Origin: Neisseria macacae ATCC 33926
Lineage (GTDB): Bacteria; Pseudomonadota; Gammaproteobacteria; Burkholderiales; Neisseriaceae
Assembly: GCF_022749495.1 (NCBI RefSeq)
Contig: NZ_CP094241.1
Location: 868,001-932,000 of the forward strand
Direction of reading: 5' to 3'
DNA length: 64,000 nt
A program made the translations under genes and the position numbers. This document shows, piece after piece, positions 32,821 through 42,744 of this stretch (position 1 is the stretch's first letter; every line of letters starts with the position of its first letter). The notes under the pieces were generated by a model that made no database searches, was not told the origin of the DNA, and worked only from the letters and a program-made list of their open reading frames with translations.

Positions 32821-35109
32821 ATGACACCAACCACGCTTAAACCTATTGTTTTATCTATTCTTTTAATCAGTTCCCCCATCCTTGCCCAAGCGCATGAAAC
32901 CGAGCAGACGGTGGACTTGGAAACGGTCAACGTCGTCGGTAAAAGCCATCCGCGCGCTACTTCGGGGCTGCTGCACACTTCGACTGCCTCCGACAAAATC
33001 ATCAGCGGCGATACTTTGCGGCAAAAAGCCGTCAATCTCGGCGACGCGCTCAACGGCGTGCCGGGCGTCCATGCTTCACAATACGGCGGCGGCGCGTCCG
33101 CGCCTGTGATACGCGGGCAGACGGGCAGACGGATTAAAGTGTTGAACCATCACGGCGAAACGGGCGACATGGCGGATTTCTCGCCCGACCATGCCCTGAT
33201 GGTGGACACCGCCTTGTCGCAACAAGTCGAAATCCTGCGCGGGCCGGTAACGCTGTTGTACAGCTCGGGCAATGTGGCGGGCTTGGTGGATGTTGCCGAC
33301 GGAAAAATCCCTGAAAAAATGCCTGAAAACGGCGTATCGGGCGAACTGGGGCTGCGTTTGAGCAGCGGCAATCTGGAAAAACTCACGTCCGGCGGCATCA
33401 ATGTCGGACTGGGCAAAAACTTCGTGTTGCACACGGAAGGGCTGTACCGCAAATCAGGCGACTACGCCGTACCGCGTTACCGTAAGGAAGAAGGTCGTCT
33501 GAAACGACTGCCCGACAGCCATGCCGATTCGCAAACGGGCAGCATCGGGCTGTCTTGGGTGGGTGAGAAAGGCTTTATCGGCGCGGCGTACAGCGACCGT
33601 CGCGACCGCTACGGCCTGCCTGCCCACAGCCATCTCTACGACGACTGCCACGCCGACATCATCTGGCAGAAGAGTTTGATTAACAAACGCTATTTGCAGC
33701 TTTATCCGCACCTGCTGACCGAAGAAGACATCGATTACGACAATCCGGGCTTAAGCTGCGGCTTCCACGACGACGATAATGCACACGCACATACCCACAG
33801 CGGCAGACCGTGGATAGACCTGCGCAACAAACGCTACGAAATCCGCGCCGAATGGAAGCAGCCGCTCCCCGGTTTCGAAGCCCTGCGCGTGCACCTGAAC
33901 CGCAACGACTACCGCCACGACGAAAAAGCGGGCGATGCGGTAGAAAACTTCTTCAAAAACAAAACGCAAAACGCCCGCATCGAATTGCGCCACCTGCCCA
34001 TAGGTCGTCTGAAAGGCAGTTGGGGCGTGCAATACCTGACCCAACAATCCAGCGCACTTTCCGCCATTCCCGAAACCGTCCAACAGCCGATGCTGATCGA
34101 CAACGATGTGCATCATTACAGCTTTTTCGGCGTAGAACAGGCAAATTGGGACAACTTCTCGCTTGAAGGCGGCGTGCGCGTGGAAAAACAAAAAGCTGCC
34201 ATTCAGTACGATAAAGCCCTGATTGATCGGGAAAACTACTACAACCAACCCTTGCCCGACCTCGGCGCGCACCGCCAAACCGCCCGCTCGTTCGCGCTTT
34301 CCGGCAACTGGTATTTCACGCCCCGACACAAACTCAGCCTGACCGCCTCCCATCAGGAACGCCTGCCGTCAACGCAAGAGCTGTACGCACACGGTAAACA
34401 CGTCGCCACCAATACCTTTGAAGTCGGCAACAAACACCTCAACAAAGAGCGTTCCAACAACATCGAACTCGCGCTGGGCTACGAAGGCGACCGCTGGCAA
34501 TACAATCTGGCACTCTACCGCAACCGCTTCGGCAACTACATCTACGCCCAAACCTTAAACGACGGACGGGGCCCCAAATCCATCGAAGACGACAGCGAAA
34601 TGAAGCTCGTGCGCTACAACCAATCCGGCGCCGACTTCTACGGCGCGGAAGGCGAAATCTACTTCAAGCCCACGCCGCGCTACCGCATCGGACTTTCCGG
34701 CGACTACGTCAGAGGTCGTCTGAAAAACCTCCCGTCGCTGCCCGGCAGGGAAGACGCCTACGGCAACCGTCCCTACATCGCCCAAGCCGACCAAAACGCC
34801 CCGCGCGTTCCCGCCGCACGACTCGGCTTCCACCTGAATGCCGCGCTGACCGACCGCATCGATGCCCATCTCGACTACTACCGCGTGTTTGCCCAAAACA
34901 AACTCGCCCGCTACGAAACGCGCACGCCCGGACACCATATGCTCAACCTCGGCGCAAACTACCGCCGCCGCACCGGCTACGGCGAGTGGAATTGGTACGT
35001 CAAAGCAGACAACCTGTTCAACCAATCCGTTTACGCCCACAGCAGCTTCCTGTCCGACACCCCGCAAATGGGACGCAGCTTCACCGGCGGCGTGAACTTT
35101 AAGTTTTAA
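32821..35109 (+). CDS. znuD: Zinc-responsive TonB-dependent outer-membrane receptor ZnuD
   Basis: 762 residues from ATG 32821. Signal peptide ends at AQA (about residue 24). The plug domain includes a TonB-box-like ETVNVVGK; a 22-strand barrel ends in the signature GGVNFKF. A His/Asp-rich extracellular loop (GFHDDDNAHAHTHSGR, about 318-333) and HSHLYDDCH match the zinc-binding loops of meningococcal ZnuD. It imports zinc across the outer membrane with TonB energy. The Zur box upstream fits this. The peptide GRLK, encoded by in-frame DUS, occurs three times. Confidence 0.93.
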   Translation: MTPTTLKPIVLSILLISSPILAQAHETEQTVDLETVNVVGKSHPRATSGLLHTSTASDKIISGDTLRQKAVNLGDALNGVPGVHASQYGGGASAPVIRGQTGRRIKVLNHHGETGDMADFSPDHALMVDTALSQQVEILRGPVTLLYSSGNVAGLVDVADGKIPEKMPENGVSGELGLRLSSGNLEKLTSGGINVGLGKNFVLHTEGLYRKSGDYAVPRYRKEEGRLKRLPDSHADSQTGSIGLSWVGEKGFIGAAYSDRRDRYGLPAHSHLYDDCHADIIWQKSLINKRYLQLYPHLLTEEDIDYDNPGLSCGFHDDDNAHAHTHSGRPWIDLRNKRYEIRAEWKQPLPGFEALRVHLNRNDYRHDEKAGDAVENFFKNKTQNARIELRHLPIGRLKGSWGVQYLTQQSSALSAIPETVQQPMLIDNDVHHYSFFGVEQANWDNFSLEGGVRVEKQKAAIQYDKALIDRENYYNQPLPDLGAHRQTARSFALSGNWYFTPRHKLSLTASHQERLPSTQELYAHGKHVATNTFEVGNKHLNKERSNNIELALGYEGDRWQYNLALYRNRFGNYIYAQTLNDGRGPKSIEDDSEMKLVRYNQSGADFYGAEGEIYFKPTPRYRIGLSGDYVRGRLKNLPSLPGREDAYGNRPYIAQADQNAPRVPAARLGFHLNAALTDRIDAHLDYYRVFAQNKLARYETRTPGHHMLNLGANYRRRTGYGEWNWYVKADNLFNQSVYAHSSFLSDTPQMGRSFTGGVNFKF

Positions 35110-35198
35110 ACGTGACGGATTTCTGGCGAAACCTTAAATGTGTTCAGAGGCAGCCGTTAGGTTTGCTTTTGGGGATATTGGGTTTCGCAGGAATGTGA

Positions 35199-35241
35199 GA
35201 AAGGTCGTCTGAAAACTATATTGCGTTTTCAGACGACCTTT
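35199..35241. terminator. DUS-pair terminator between convergent znuD and dadA
   Basis: AAAGGTCGTCTGAAAAC (about 35200-35216) and its inverse (35225-35241). Confidence 0.75.
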
Positions 35242-35279
35242 AAGTTTGTAGTGTCGCTCAAACCTTGTCGTTTTAAAGT

Positions 35280-36536
35280 TCAAGACGGATAGCGCGACAG
35301 GCTCAAGTCGTCGCTGCGGATTTCGGTGTCTTTGCCGCACACGATATCGGCGGTCAATTTTGCCGAGCCCAGCGACATGGTCCAGCCCAAAGTACCGTGA
35401 CCTGTATTCAGGAACAGGTTGTCAAAGCGGGTGCGGCCGATTAACGGCGTGCTGTCGGGCGTCATCGGTCTGAGGCCGCTCCAAAACAATGCCTGATTCA
35501 AGTCGCCGCCTTCGGGGAACAAATCGTTGACGACCAAAGCCAGCGTTTCGCGGCGTTTTTCGGACAGTTTGATTTCGTAGCCGGACAATTCCGCCATGCC
35601 GCCGACGCGGATTCTGTTGTCGAATCGTGTGATGGCGACTTTGTAACTTTCGTCCAAAACGGTAGAAACCGGCGCGCCGTCTGAGTTTGTGACGGGCAGG
35701 GTCAAGGAATAGCCTTTGACGGGGTAAATGGGCAGATTGAGGTCCAACTGCGCCAAAACCGTCCTGCTGAAGCAGCCGAGCGCGCAGACGAAGGCATCTG
35801 CTTCAAAGCGTTCTGTTTCGGTTTCGACTGCGCTGATGCGCTGACCGTTGTGTTCGATGCGGCGGATGGTTCGGTTGAAATGGAACTGTACGCCTTTTTC
35901 CAGACACAGTTTGTACAGGTTTTGGGTGAAGAGGTGGCAGTCACCGGTCGCATCCGCAGGCAGGTGCAGACCGCCGGCAATTTTGGCGGTAACGCGTGCA
36001 AGTGCAGGCTCGAATTCTGCGCATTCTTCGGGTTTCAGACGACGATAGGGCACGCCGTATCGTTCCAAAACGGTAATGTCTTGTTCTGCCGCTTCGACTT
36101 CTTTGGCTTGGCGGAAAATCTGCAAAGTTCCTTTTTTGCGTCCTTCGAAATTCATGCCGGTTTGCGCTTCAAAACGACGGAACATTTCACGGCTGTATTC
36201 GGAAATCCTGACCATGCGCTCTTTGTTGATTTGATAGCGGGATGCTGTGCAGTTTTGCAGCATTTGCCACAGCCATTCGACTTGATACAGGCTGCCGTCG
36301 GGGCGGAACAGCAGGGGAGGATGGCTTTTAAACAGCCATTTCAGTGCTTTGGTCGGAATGCCGGGTGCCGCCCAAGGCGTGGTATAGCCGTAAGAGAGCT
36401 GACCCGCATTGGCGAAACTGGTTTCCATTGCCACGCCTTCGGCGCGGTCGATTACCGTTACCTCATGTCCGGCTTCCGCCAGATACCACGCGCAAGATAC
36501 GCCGGCAACTCCGGCACCTAAAACAAGCACTTTCAT
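35280..36536 (-). CDS. dadA: D-amino acid dehydrogenase small subunit
   Basis: 418 residues. N-terminal FAD-binding GAGVAGVSCAWYLAEAGHEV; later the DAO-family motif near GYSLTLPV and the C-terminal NTGHGTLGWTMSLGSAKLTAD. It oxidises D-alanine and other D-amino acids, feeding electrons to the respiratory chain. The neighbouring AGCS symporter gene (alanine/glycine uptake) is transcribed the same way after a CREE, so the two probably form an alanine utilisation group. Confidence 0.93.
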   Translation of the reverse strand: MKVLVLGAGVAGVSCAWYLAEAGHEVTVIDRAEGVAMETSFANAGQLSYGYTTPWAAPGIPTKALKWLFKSHPPLLFRPDGSLYQVEWLWQMLQNCTASRYQINKERMVRISEYSREMFRRFEAQTGMNFEGRKKGTLQIFRQAKEVEAAEQDITVLERYGVPYRRLKPEECAEFEPALARVTAKIAGGLHLPADATGDCHLFTQNLYKLCLEKGVQFHFNRTIRRIEHNGQRISAVETETERFEADAFVCALGCFSRTVLAQLDLNLPIYPVKGYSLTLPVTNSDGAPVSTVLDESYKVAITRFDNRIRVGGMAELSGYEIKLSEKRRETLALVVNDLFPEGGDLNQALFWSGLRPMTPDSTPLIGRTRFDNLFLNTGHGTLGWTMSLGSAKLTADIVCGKDTEIRSDDLSLSRYPS

Positions 36537-36561
36537 TTTGTTCCTCCGCCGACTGGTTTGA

Positions 36562-36668
36562 TATAGTGGATTAAATTTAAATCAGGACAAGGCGACGAAG
36601 CCGCAGACAGTACAGATAGTACGGCAAGGCGAGGCAACGCCGTACTGGTTTAAAGTTAATCCACTATA
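36562..36668. repeat. CREE, 107 bp
   Basis: TATAGTGGATTAAATTTAAA to AAGTTAATCCACTATA, between dadA and the symporter gene. Confidence 0.92.
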
Positions 36669-36680
36669 AATACAGATATC

Positions 36681-36711
36681 GGGTCGTCTGAAACACCTTT
36701 CAGACGACCTC
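36681..36711 (-). terminator. DUS-pair terminator after the AGCS gene
   Basis: GGTCGTCTGAAA and TTTCAGACGACC with a 4-nt loop. Confidence 0.7.
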
Positions 36712-36716
36712 AGGCA

Positions 36717-38108
36717 TCAATGCGGCAACGCTCCGTCTTTGACTTTCTGTTTGAAGTCGCGCGTTTCATTGACGATGACTTTAATCATCAAAAGGAGTGC
36801 GATCAGGTTGGGCAACGCCATCAGGCCGTTGAACGTATCCGAAGCCAGCCATACCAAATCAAGGCTCAAGACTGTACCCAGCATGACAGAAGAGACATAA
36901 CCGACGCGGTACAAACCGGCAAACTTCTCGCCGAATACATAAACCGCGCATTTCTCGCCGTAATAGCACCAGCCCAAAATGGTTGAGTAGGCGAAGAAAA
37001 TCAGACCGATGGTGACAATCCAGCCGCCGATGCCGGGCAGCATTTTTTGGAACGTGACGGTCGTCAGTGCGGCGCCGCTCAATTCAGGTTTGACAAACTC
37101 GCCGCCCGCGCCGAGCAGGCCCATGACCAAAATGATGCCGGTAATCGAACAAACGACGATGGTGTCCAAAAACGTACCGGTCATGGAAACCAATGCCTGA
37201 CGGACGGGGTGGTCGGTTTTCGCGGCTGCGGCGGCAATCGGTGCAGAACCCATGCCCGCTTCGTTGGAGAACACGCCGCGCGCCACGCCGTAGCGGATTA
37301 CCGTGCCGATAGCGCCGCCCGCCACTGCCTGCGCGCTAAACGCATCGGAGAAAATCAGCTTGACGGCAGGCACCAGCGCATCGGAATTGATGACGATAAT
37401 GGAAATACCGCCCACCACATAAAACACCGCCATAGCGGGTACGATGAAAGAAGCGGCTTTGGCGATGCCTTTAATACCGCCCAAAACGACGATGGCAGTC
37501 AGAACCGTCAACGTAATGCCGGTATAGACAGGTTCGACGCCGAAGCTCGTCTGAACCGCTTGAGCGACCGAGTTGGACTGTACGGAGCTGCCGATGCCGA
37601 ATGAAGCGAATGTGCCGAATAAAGCGAACGCCAATGCCATCCATTTCCAGTTTTTACCCAAACCGTTTTCGATGTAATACATGGGCCCGCCGGACATTTC
37701 GCCTTTGGAGTTGGTCACGCGGTATTTCACCGCCAACACGCCTTCTCCGTATTTGGTCGCCATGCCGAAAACGGCGGTCATCCACATCCAAAATACTGCG
37801 CCCGGGCCGCCGGTCACTACGGCAGTCGCCACGCCGGCGATATTGCCCGTGCCGATGGTGGCGGACAGGGCGGTCATCAAAGCGGCGAAATGGGAAATAT
37901 CGCCTTCATGGTCTTCGCCGTCTTCATGCTTCTTTGACGGCACGAAAGCCTGCTTCAGCGCATAGCCCAACATGGTGAATTGCAAGCCCTTCAACATGAC
38001 GGTCAGCAAAATACCCGTACCGACCAGCAGCACCAGCATGACAGGCCCCCAGACCCAGCCGCTGATGGTTTCAAAAAAGGCTTTGAGGTTGTCTAAAAAC
38101 CATTGCAT
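36717..38108 (-). CDS. Sodium:alanine/glycine symporter (AGCS family)
   Basis: 463 residues with about ten membrane helices. The conserved SATIGTGNIAGVATAVVTGG and GVFSNEAGMGSAPIAAAA motifs are those of the AGCS (AlsT/DagA) family, which takes up alanine or glycine with Na+. Being next to dadA suggests D- or L-alanine as substrate. The C-terminus is cytoplasmic and basic (FKQKVKDGALPH). Length is normal. Confidence 0.9.
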   Translation of the reverse strand: MQWFLDNLKAFFETISGWVWGPVMLVLLVGTGILLTVMLKGLQFTMLGYALKQAFVPSKKHEDGEDHEGDISHFAALMTALSATIGTGNIAGVATAVVTGGPGAVFWMWMTAVFGMATKYGEGVLAVKYRVTNSKGEMSGGPMYYIENGLGKNWKWMALAFALFGTFASFGIGSSVQSNSVAQAVQTSFGVEPVYTGITLTVLTAIVVLGGIKGIAKAASFIVPAMAVFYVVGGISIIVINSDALVPAVKLIFSDAFSAQAVAGGAIGTVIRYGVARGVFSNEAGMGSAPIAAAAAKTDHPVRQALVSMTGTFLDTIVVCSITGIILVMGLLGAGGEFVKPELSGAALTTVTFQKMLPGIGGWIVTIGLIFFAYSTILGWCYYGEKCAVYVFGEKFAGLYRVGYVSSVMLGTVLSLDLVWLASDTFNGLMALPNLIALLLMIKVIVNETRDFKQKVKDGALPH

Positions 38109-38413
38109 GAGTTTCTCCTTTGTCTGTTTTATATTTTTTACGCACCACTATTTTTGTAGTGTCATGTAATTTCAGCACAGAATATTCAAGAACACAATAT
38201 CTTTCTTTTTTAAAAGATTTTCGCCGCTATGCCTCAAGCGTGTGCCAAATCAGGCTAAACATATTGTTTACAATCTGAAAAATATAGTGGATTAAGATTG
38301 TCAACCTGTAAACGCATACGGTTCAACTGAAAAACCGAGGTCGTCTGAAAAAAAAACGGCGGACGCTTTGGGGATGGAAATACGCCAGAGGCGCATCGGT
38401 ATGGTTTGGCGAT
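38109..38413. other. Intergenic, symporter 5' region
   Basis: No gene seen. It contains a lone CREE end (TATAGTGGATTAAG at 38283) without its partner and a DUS near 38339, then leads into an IS3 end fragment. Confidence 0.5.
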
Positions 38414-38468
38414 AAAAAACTGCACCTTAATAGTTTGGAGGGGATGTCCAACTTTTGGGGTGCAGTTC
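38414..38468 (-). mobile_element. Left-end remnant of the IS3 element
   Basis: Read on the minus strand it gives GAACTGCACCCCAAAAGTTG, then GACATCCCCTCCAA and GGTGCAGTTTTTT, which match the left end of the intact IS at 11536-11600. All coding sequence is gone. Its outer end lies 2-3 bp from a DUS (TTCAGACGACC from 38472). Confidence 0.85.
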
Positions 38469-38521
38469 GGTTTCAGACGACCTTTGGGAAACGGCCGTTT
38501 GTCGGGAAGGATTTGACGCCG

Positions 38522-39190
38522 TTATGGTTTGACGGCTTTTCCGTTGATGGTGACGGATGTGAGTTTGAGGTCGTAAGTTTTGCCGTCGTCGGTGTAATTG
38601 ATTTCGGCGGGGATGTGGTTGAAGGCGGGGGCGAACGAATAGGTTACGGTGTCGTCGCCGCGTTTGACGCGGTATTTGTTGACTGTGGTGGTACCGCCGC
38701 CGATTTTGTAGTTTTCGCTGCCGACTTTGGTCATGCCGCTGACGGAGTAGAGTTTTTTGCCGTTGGTGATGTTCAGGCCGGACGGCAGGCGGGCATCGTT
38801 GGCGGCAAGCTGCCAAGCCAGCGTAAAGAGGTCGAGTGTCGTGCCGCCGGTTTTGGCGGTTTCGCTCGAACCGGCTTTGCCGTAAGTGATGCTGTTGCCG
38901 CTGAATTTGGCTTCGGCATAGAGTTTGCCGCCGCGGACGTCTTTATAGTATTTGGGGCGGAGGGTGTTGCCGCTGATGGTGCCGCCGGATTCGAAGCGGA
39001 TGCTGTACATCGGGACTTTGATTCTGGACACGATGGTGTATTGGTTGCCGCTGCGTGTGAAGGTCATGGTGGCGGGTATGCCGTAGCTGCCGGAGTATTT
39101 CAGGGTGGCTGATTGGGGCAGTCCTGCGGCATAGGCGTTTGCGACGCTTAGGGAGAGGGCGGCGGCGATTAGCAGGGTGGGTGTTTTCAT
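38522..39190 (-). CDS. DUF3108 periplasmic protein
   Basis: 222 residues with a signal peptide cleaved after YAA (about residue 22). A beta-rich domain with repeated strands (LKYSGSYGIPATMTFTRSGN, YRVKRGDDTVTYSFAP) matches DUF3108, a family of predicted outer-membrane-facing lipocalin-like proteins. ATG 39190 has AGGAGGAAATATC in front. Function unknown. Confidence 0.8.
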   Translation of the reverse strand: MKTPTLLIAAALSLSVANAYAAGLPQSATLKYSGSYGIPATMTFTRSGNQYTIVSRIKVPMYSIRFESGGTISGNTLRPKYYKDVRGGKLYAEAKFSGNSITYGKAGSSETAKTGGTTLDLFTLAWQLAANDARLPSGLNITNGKKLYSVSGMTKVGSENYKIGGGTTTVNKYRVKRGDDTVTYSFAPAFNHIPAEINYTDDGKTYDLKLTSVTINGKAVKP

Positions 39191-39241
39191 GATATTTCCT
39201 CCTGTTTTGGGTCGTCTGAAAGGGTTTCAGACGAGCTTGGG

Positions 39242-40279
39242 TTATTGGAGATTGCCCGAACCGAACATAAATTCTATCTGGCTCTGGTAATAGCTGTTGC
39301 CGTTGCGTTTGTCGAAGTCTGCGGCAAACTCGCGGGCATGTTGCGCCGCTTTTTCGTCAAAAGGAGAAAGCGCGATGAGGTAGTCCAAATAGAGCATATT
39401 GTCGTTTGGGGCATGTCGAATGATGGTGTCGCCGTGCCGGTTCATCAAATCGAGGGCGCGTTGCGACTGCCCGAGTTTGTACGCCAGTTGGGAAAAGAGG
39501 GGGATCAGGCGGACGAACTCTTCGTCTTCTTCGACGTTGATTTTGTCTATGGCTTCGTCCAAAAGGCGTTCCGCCTCCTCGTATTTGCCCAGCCTTATCA
39601 TGCTGTCGATGACGGGGTAGTAGGTGAGGTGCGGCACTTCGGCGCAGGTCATTTCGCCCGTTAAGATGGGCTGGGCGGTATCGATGGCTTTTTGGTACTG
39701 CCCGATAAAATGGTAGAAATTGACCTGCTCGGACTGTTCACACGCGGGACAGTCGGAAAATTCATCTGCGGCGGTTTGCTGCCATTTTTGGAAATTTTCT
39801 TTGGCGGCGGCGTGGTCTCCGGTCAGGATGTTTTGCAGCATCAGTGTTTTATAAAATGATGAAAGACTGAACCGCATGTTTTCATAGTGGTAACGCATTG
39901 TTTCGTTCGCTTCCTCGATTTCCTTTTTGTCGAGAAAGAGGTCGCGGGCAAGCATGGGAATGATCCATTTGAATTTCCACTGGCAATCGATTAAATCGTC
40001 GAAGCCTTCGGGAAAGCCGTCGTCTTCAGGATGCTGCTCGTAGCTTTCGTCACAGCGGTCCAAGTGATGGTCGATCAGCCAGTTTAGGCAGTGCAGCTTG
40101 AAACCGGGAGAAAAAGAGCGGTTATTGAGCGGGTCTCCGACAACAAAATCGCATACCGCCCGCGTTGTTTCGGGGTTGTTTTTGAGGCTTTGGTTGAATA
40201 AATCGATGGCTTTGCTTTGGCGTTTACGGTAGTCGGATTCGGAAATGATATCCGAAAGGGTCAACCGGTTTTGGCTCAT
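39242..40279 (-). CDS. TPR-like hypothetical protein
   Basis: 345 residues from ATG 40279 (MSQNRLTLSDIISESDYRKR); a start 9 codons earlier is possible. The protein is all-helical with TPR-like repeats (GQYQKAIDTAQPILTG, GKYEEAERLLDEAIDKI, GQSQRALDLMNRHG). Cytoplasmic. Just downstream of purN on the same strand with 36 bp between, so possibly cotranscribed. Not recognised beyond the repeats. Confidence 0.65.
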   Translation of the reverse strand: MSQNRLTLSDIISESDYRKRQSKAIDLFNQSLKNNPETTRAVCDFVVGDPLNNRSFSPGFKLHCLNWLIDHHLDRCDESYEQHPEDDGFPEGFDDLIDCQWKFKWIIPMLARDLFLDKKEIEEANETMRYHYENMRFSLSSFYKTLMLQNILTGDHAAAKENFQKWQQTAADEFSDCPACEQSEQVNFYHFIGQYQKAIDTAQPILTGEMTCAEVPHLTYYPVIDSMIRLGKYEEAERLLDEAIDKINVEEDEEFVRLIPLFSQLAYKLGQSQRALDLMNRHGDTIIRHAPNDNMLYLDYLIALSPFDEKAAQHAREFAADFDKRNGNSYYQSQIEFMFGSGNLQ

Positions 40280-40315
40280 GGTGTTTCCTTGTAGGATGCT
40301 GCGCATTGGGCAGGA

Positions 40316-40942
40316 TTACGCGAGTAAGGTTTGTCCTTCGGCGTTGCGTTCTGAATTGAATACGCGGTTGCCTTCGATTTTCAGACGACCTGCAACGAAA
40401 TCGGCAACGGCTTGCGGGAAAAGGCGGTGTTCGACGGTCAGGACGCGTGCGGCAATGTCGTCGGGCGTGTCGCCGTCGAGGATCGGGACGATGCCTTGAG
40501 AGATAATCGGACCGCAGTCCAGCTCGGGGGTTACGAAGTGGATAGTGCAGCCTGCGACGCGGCAGCCGGCTTCAAGGGCGCGTTCGTGGGTGTGCAGGCC
40601 GGTGAAGGCGGGGAGGATGGATGGGTGGATGTTGATCAGGCGGTTTGAGTAATGGGCGCAGAATTCGGGCGTGAGGATGCGCATAAAGCCTGCGAGGACG
40701 ACCAAATCAGGTTGATAGGCATCGATTTTCTCCATCATGGCTTGGTCGAAAGCGAGGCGGCTGGGGAAGTCTTTGTGGTTGAGGCTGTCGGTGGCGATGC
40801 CGCGTTCGGCTGCCCAAGCCAGTCCGGCGGCGGTTGCGCTGTTGCTGAGGACGGAGGTGATGCGGGCGTTTGGAATGGCGGCATTGACGATGGCCTGCAT
40901 ATTGCTGCCGCGGCCGGAGATGAGGATAACGATGTTTTTCAT
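40316..40942 (-). CDS. purN: Phosphoribosylglycinamide formyltransferase
   Basis: 208 residues from ATG 40942. GRGSNMQAI binds the phosphate; the catalytic Asn-His-Asp set is in NIHPSILPAFTG (N, H) and the later D in LDCGPIISQG. It transfers the formyl group from 10-formyl-THF to GAR in purine synthesis. The C-terminus (FNSERNAEGQTLLA) is usual. Confidence 0.95.
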   Translation of the reverse strand: MKNIVILISGRGSNMQAIVNAAIPNARITSVLSNSATAAGLAWAAERGIATDSLNHKDFPSRLAFDQAMMEKIDAYQPDLVVLAGFMRILTPEFCAHYSNRLINIHPSILPAFTGLHTHERALEAGCRVAGCTIHFVTPELDCGPIISQGIVPILDGDTPDDIAARVLTVEHRLFPQAVADFVAGRLKIEGNRVFNSERNAEGQTLLA

Positions 40943-41131
40943 GGCGTTGGTTGTAGGAGGTTGGTAGGTTTTATTGTATAGCAAAACAAAATCGCAATGT
41001 TATGGCGCAGGTTTATTGGGGGTCTGATGGGATAGGAGGTCGTCTGAAACGGGGTAAACCATGTTTTGCGAATATATAGAACAGAAATGCCCGAAACGGA
41101 TTCGGTTCGGGCATCGGGTTAAAGCGCAGGC

Positions 41132-41968
41132 TTATTGGACTTTTTGAATGTCAACTTGACCGGGAGCGGGTTGGAAATCTTCGGGTTTGCCGATTTTAAC
41201 CAGCTTCACGTCGAATACCAAAGTGGAATTCGGACCGATTTTCCCGCCCGGCATGACTTGGTCGCGGTAGGCGAGTTTGGATGGGATGTAGAAGGTGGCT
41301 TCGCTGCCTTCTTTCAAGAGTTGGATGCCTTCGGCCCAGCCGGGGATAACTTGGCTGACGGGGAAGGTAACAGGACCGCCGTTGGCTTTGCTGCTGTCGA
41401 AGACGGTACCGTCAATCAGGCGGCCTTCGTATTCGACAACGACGATGTCGTCTTTTTTAGGCTGTTTGCCGTCACCTTCTTTGGTGATTTTGTATTGCAG
41501 GCCGGAAGCAGTGGTTTTCACACCTTCTTTAGTGGCGTTTTCTTTGAGGAACGCTTCGCCTTTTTCCAGGTTGGCTTTGGCGTCAGCCTGAAGTTTTTCC
41601 GCCGCTTTGACTTGTTGTTCTTTCAGGAATTTCATCATGACTTCTTGTGCTTGGACTTCAGTCATTTTGCTTTCTTTGCCGTCATAAGAGGCTTGTAAGG
41701 CTTCGATGAAGACTTTCATGTCGATTTCCGCGCCCTGATCTTTCATTTGTTTCAGGGAGCTGCCGATGTCCATACCCATTGCGTAGCTGGCTTGTTGGAC
41801 CGGTGTGCCGATAGAGGATGCGTCTTTTGCGGCAGATGCGCCGGAAGCTGCGGATGCCGATGCGGGCGCAGAGGCTGAAGCAGGTGTATTGGCGTCTTTT
41901 TTGTCGCAGGCGGTCAGTGCCAATGCGGCGGCGATTGCCAATGCGCTGAATTTGAAAGTTTTGTTCAT
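41132..41968 (-). CDS. fkpA: FKBP-type peptidyl-prolyl isomerase lipoprotein (FkpA/Mip-like)
   Basis: 278 residues. Lipobox LTAC at 18-21; Ala/Ser-rich spacer at 27-52; FKBP_N dimerisation helices (about 55-160); FKBP domain (VVVEYEGRLIDGTVFDSSKA, GWAEGIQLLKEGSEATFYIP, FDVKLVKI) to about 265; short Gln/Pro tail. In pathogenic Neisseria the homologue is the surface-exposed macrophage infectivity potentiator. Monocistronic. Confidence 0.93.
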   Translation of the reverse strand: MNKTFKFSALAIAAALALTACDKKDANTPASASAPASASAASGASAAKDASSIGTPVQQASYAMGMDIGSSLKQMKDQGAEIDMKVFIEALQASYDGKESKMTEVQAQEVMMKFLKEQQVKAAEKLQADAKANLEKGEAFLKENATKEGVKTTASGLQYKITKEGDGKQPKKDDIVVVEYEGRLIDGTVFDSSKANGGPVTFPVSQVIPGWAEGIQLLKEGSEATFYIPSKLAYRDQVMPGGKIGPNSTLVFDVKLVKIGKPEDFQPAPGQVDIQKVQ

Positions 41969-42098
41969 GATGTTTTCGTCTTTTAAAAGGGGTCAGTAAA
42001 AGAAAGTCGGGATTATAGCCCAGTTTGAATCAAAAGGAATCAAGGCTGTTTAAATTTTCGGCTTATCGTGTAAAGCCGTTTTCAGACGACCTTCGATT

Positions 42099-42539
42099 TT
42101 AGGCTTTACCTGTCATATCGTGGTGTTCGATGGTAAAGCCGCTTTTTCTGTATGCGCTGAAACGTTCGCGGGCGTCGGCGAGCTCTTCCAAGCTGCTGCC
42201 TACAATTTCAAGCACGCGGGCGGGGATGACGGTGGCTTCGTTCCAAAAGTCGGGCGAGAGATTGAGGACGGTGGCGTTTTCAGGGACGGTGGGTAAAGTA
42301 TCGCCGAACGCGAGCCATACGGGTGTTTCAGACGACATGGGTTGGCCGGGTTGCCAAATTTCATGCGGAATGAAGCTTTCGGGAATTTGCTGCCAAAGGT
42401 CGCGGTCGAGGCGGCGGATGGTTTCATCGGAATCCGACCAGACCAATATCTGCCCGCCATCGCGTATGGCGCGCGCAATCAGGCGGCAGGCGAAGGCGGC
42501 GGGGTCGGCGGCGTGGGTGTAGAAAGTGGCTTTGGGCAT
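42099..42539 (-). CDS. holC: DNA polymerase III subunit chi
   Basis: 146 residues (MPKATFYTHAADPAAFACRL). Matches HolC: an N-terminal FYTHA segment, WQQIPESFIPHEIW, and a C-terminal YRKSGFTIEHHDM. Chi links the clamp loader to SSB at the replication fork. Isolated gene, as commonly found. Confidence 0.88.
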   Translation of the reverse strand: MPKATFYTHAADPAAFACRLIARAIRDGGQILVWSDSDETIRRLDRDLWQQIPESFIPHEIWQPGQPMSSETPVWLAFGDTLPTVPENATVLNLSPDFWNEATVIPARVLEIVGSSLEELADARERFSAYRKSGFTIEHHDMTGKA

Positions 42540-42744
42540 GATGCACGGGCAGGGGAGGAAATGGGGGATTATAGTAAAAACGTTGTGAAAGGGCTATGGT
42601 AGGGCTGCCTTACCGGCTTGGTTATCAAACGTATTGATCAGCCGCCTCCTGCCTGCGTCAGAATATTCAGGCATCCGGACGCTTGTCAGGATGCCTTGTC
42701 AAAGAGTATCGGGTTTTCAGACGACCTTTGGGGATGGTTGTTTG

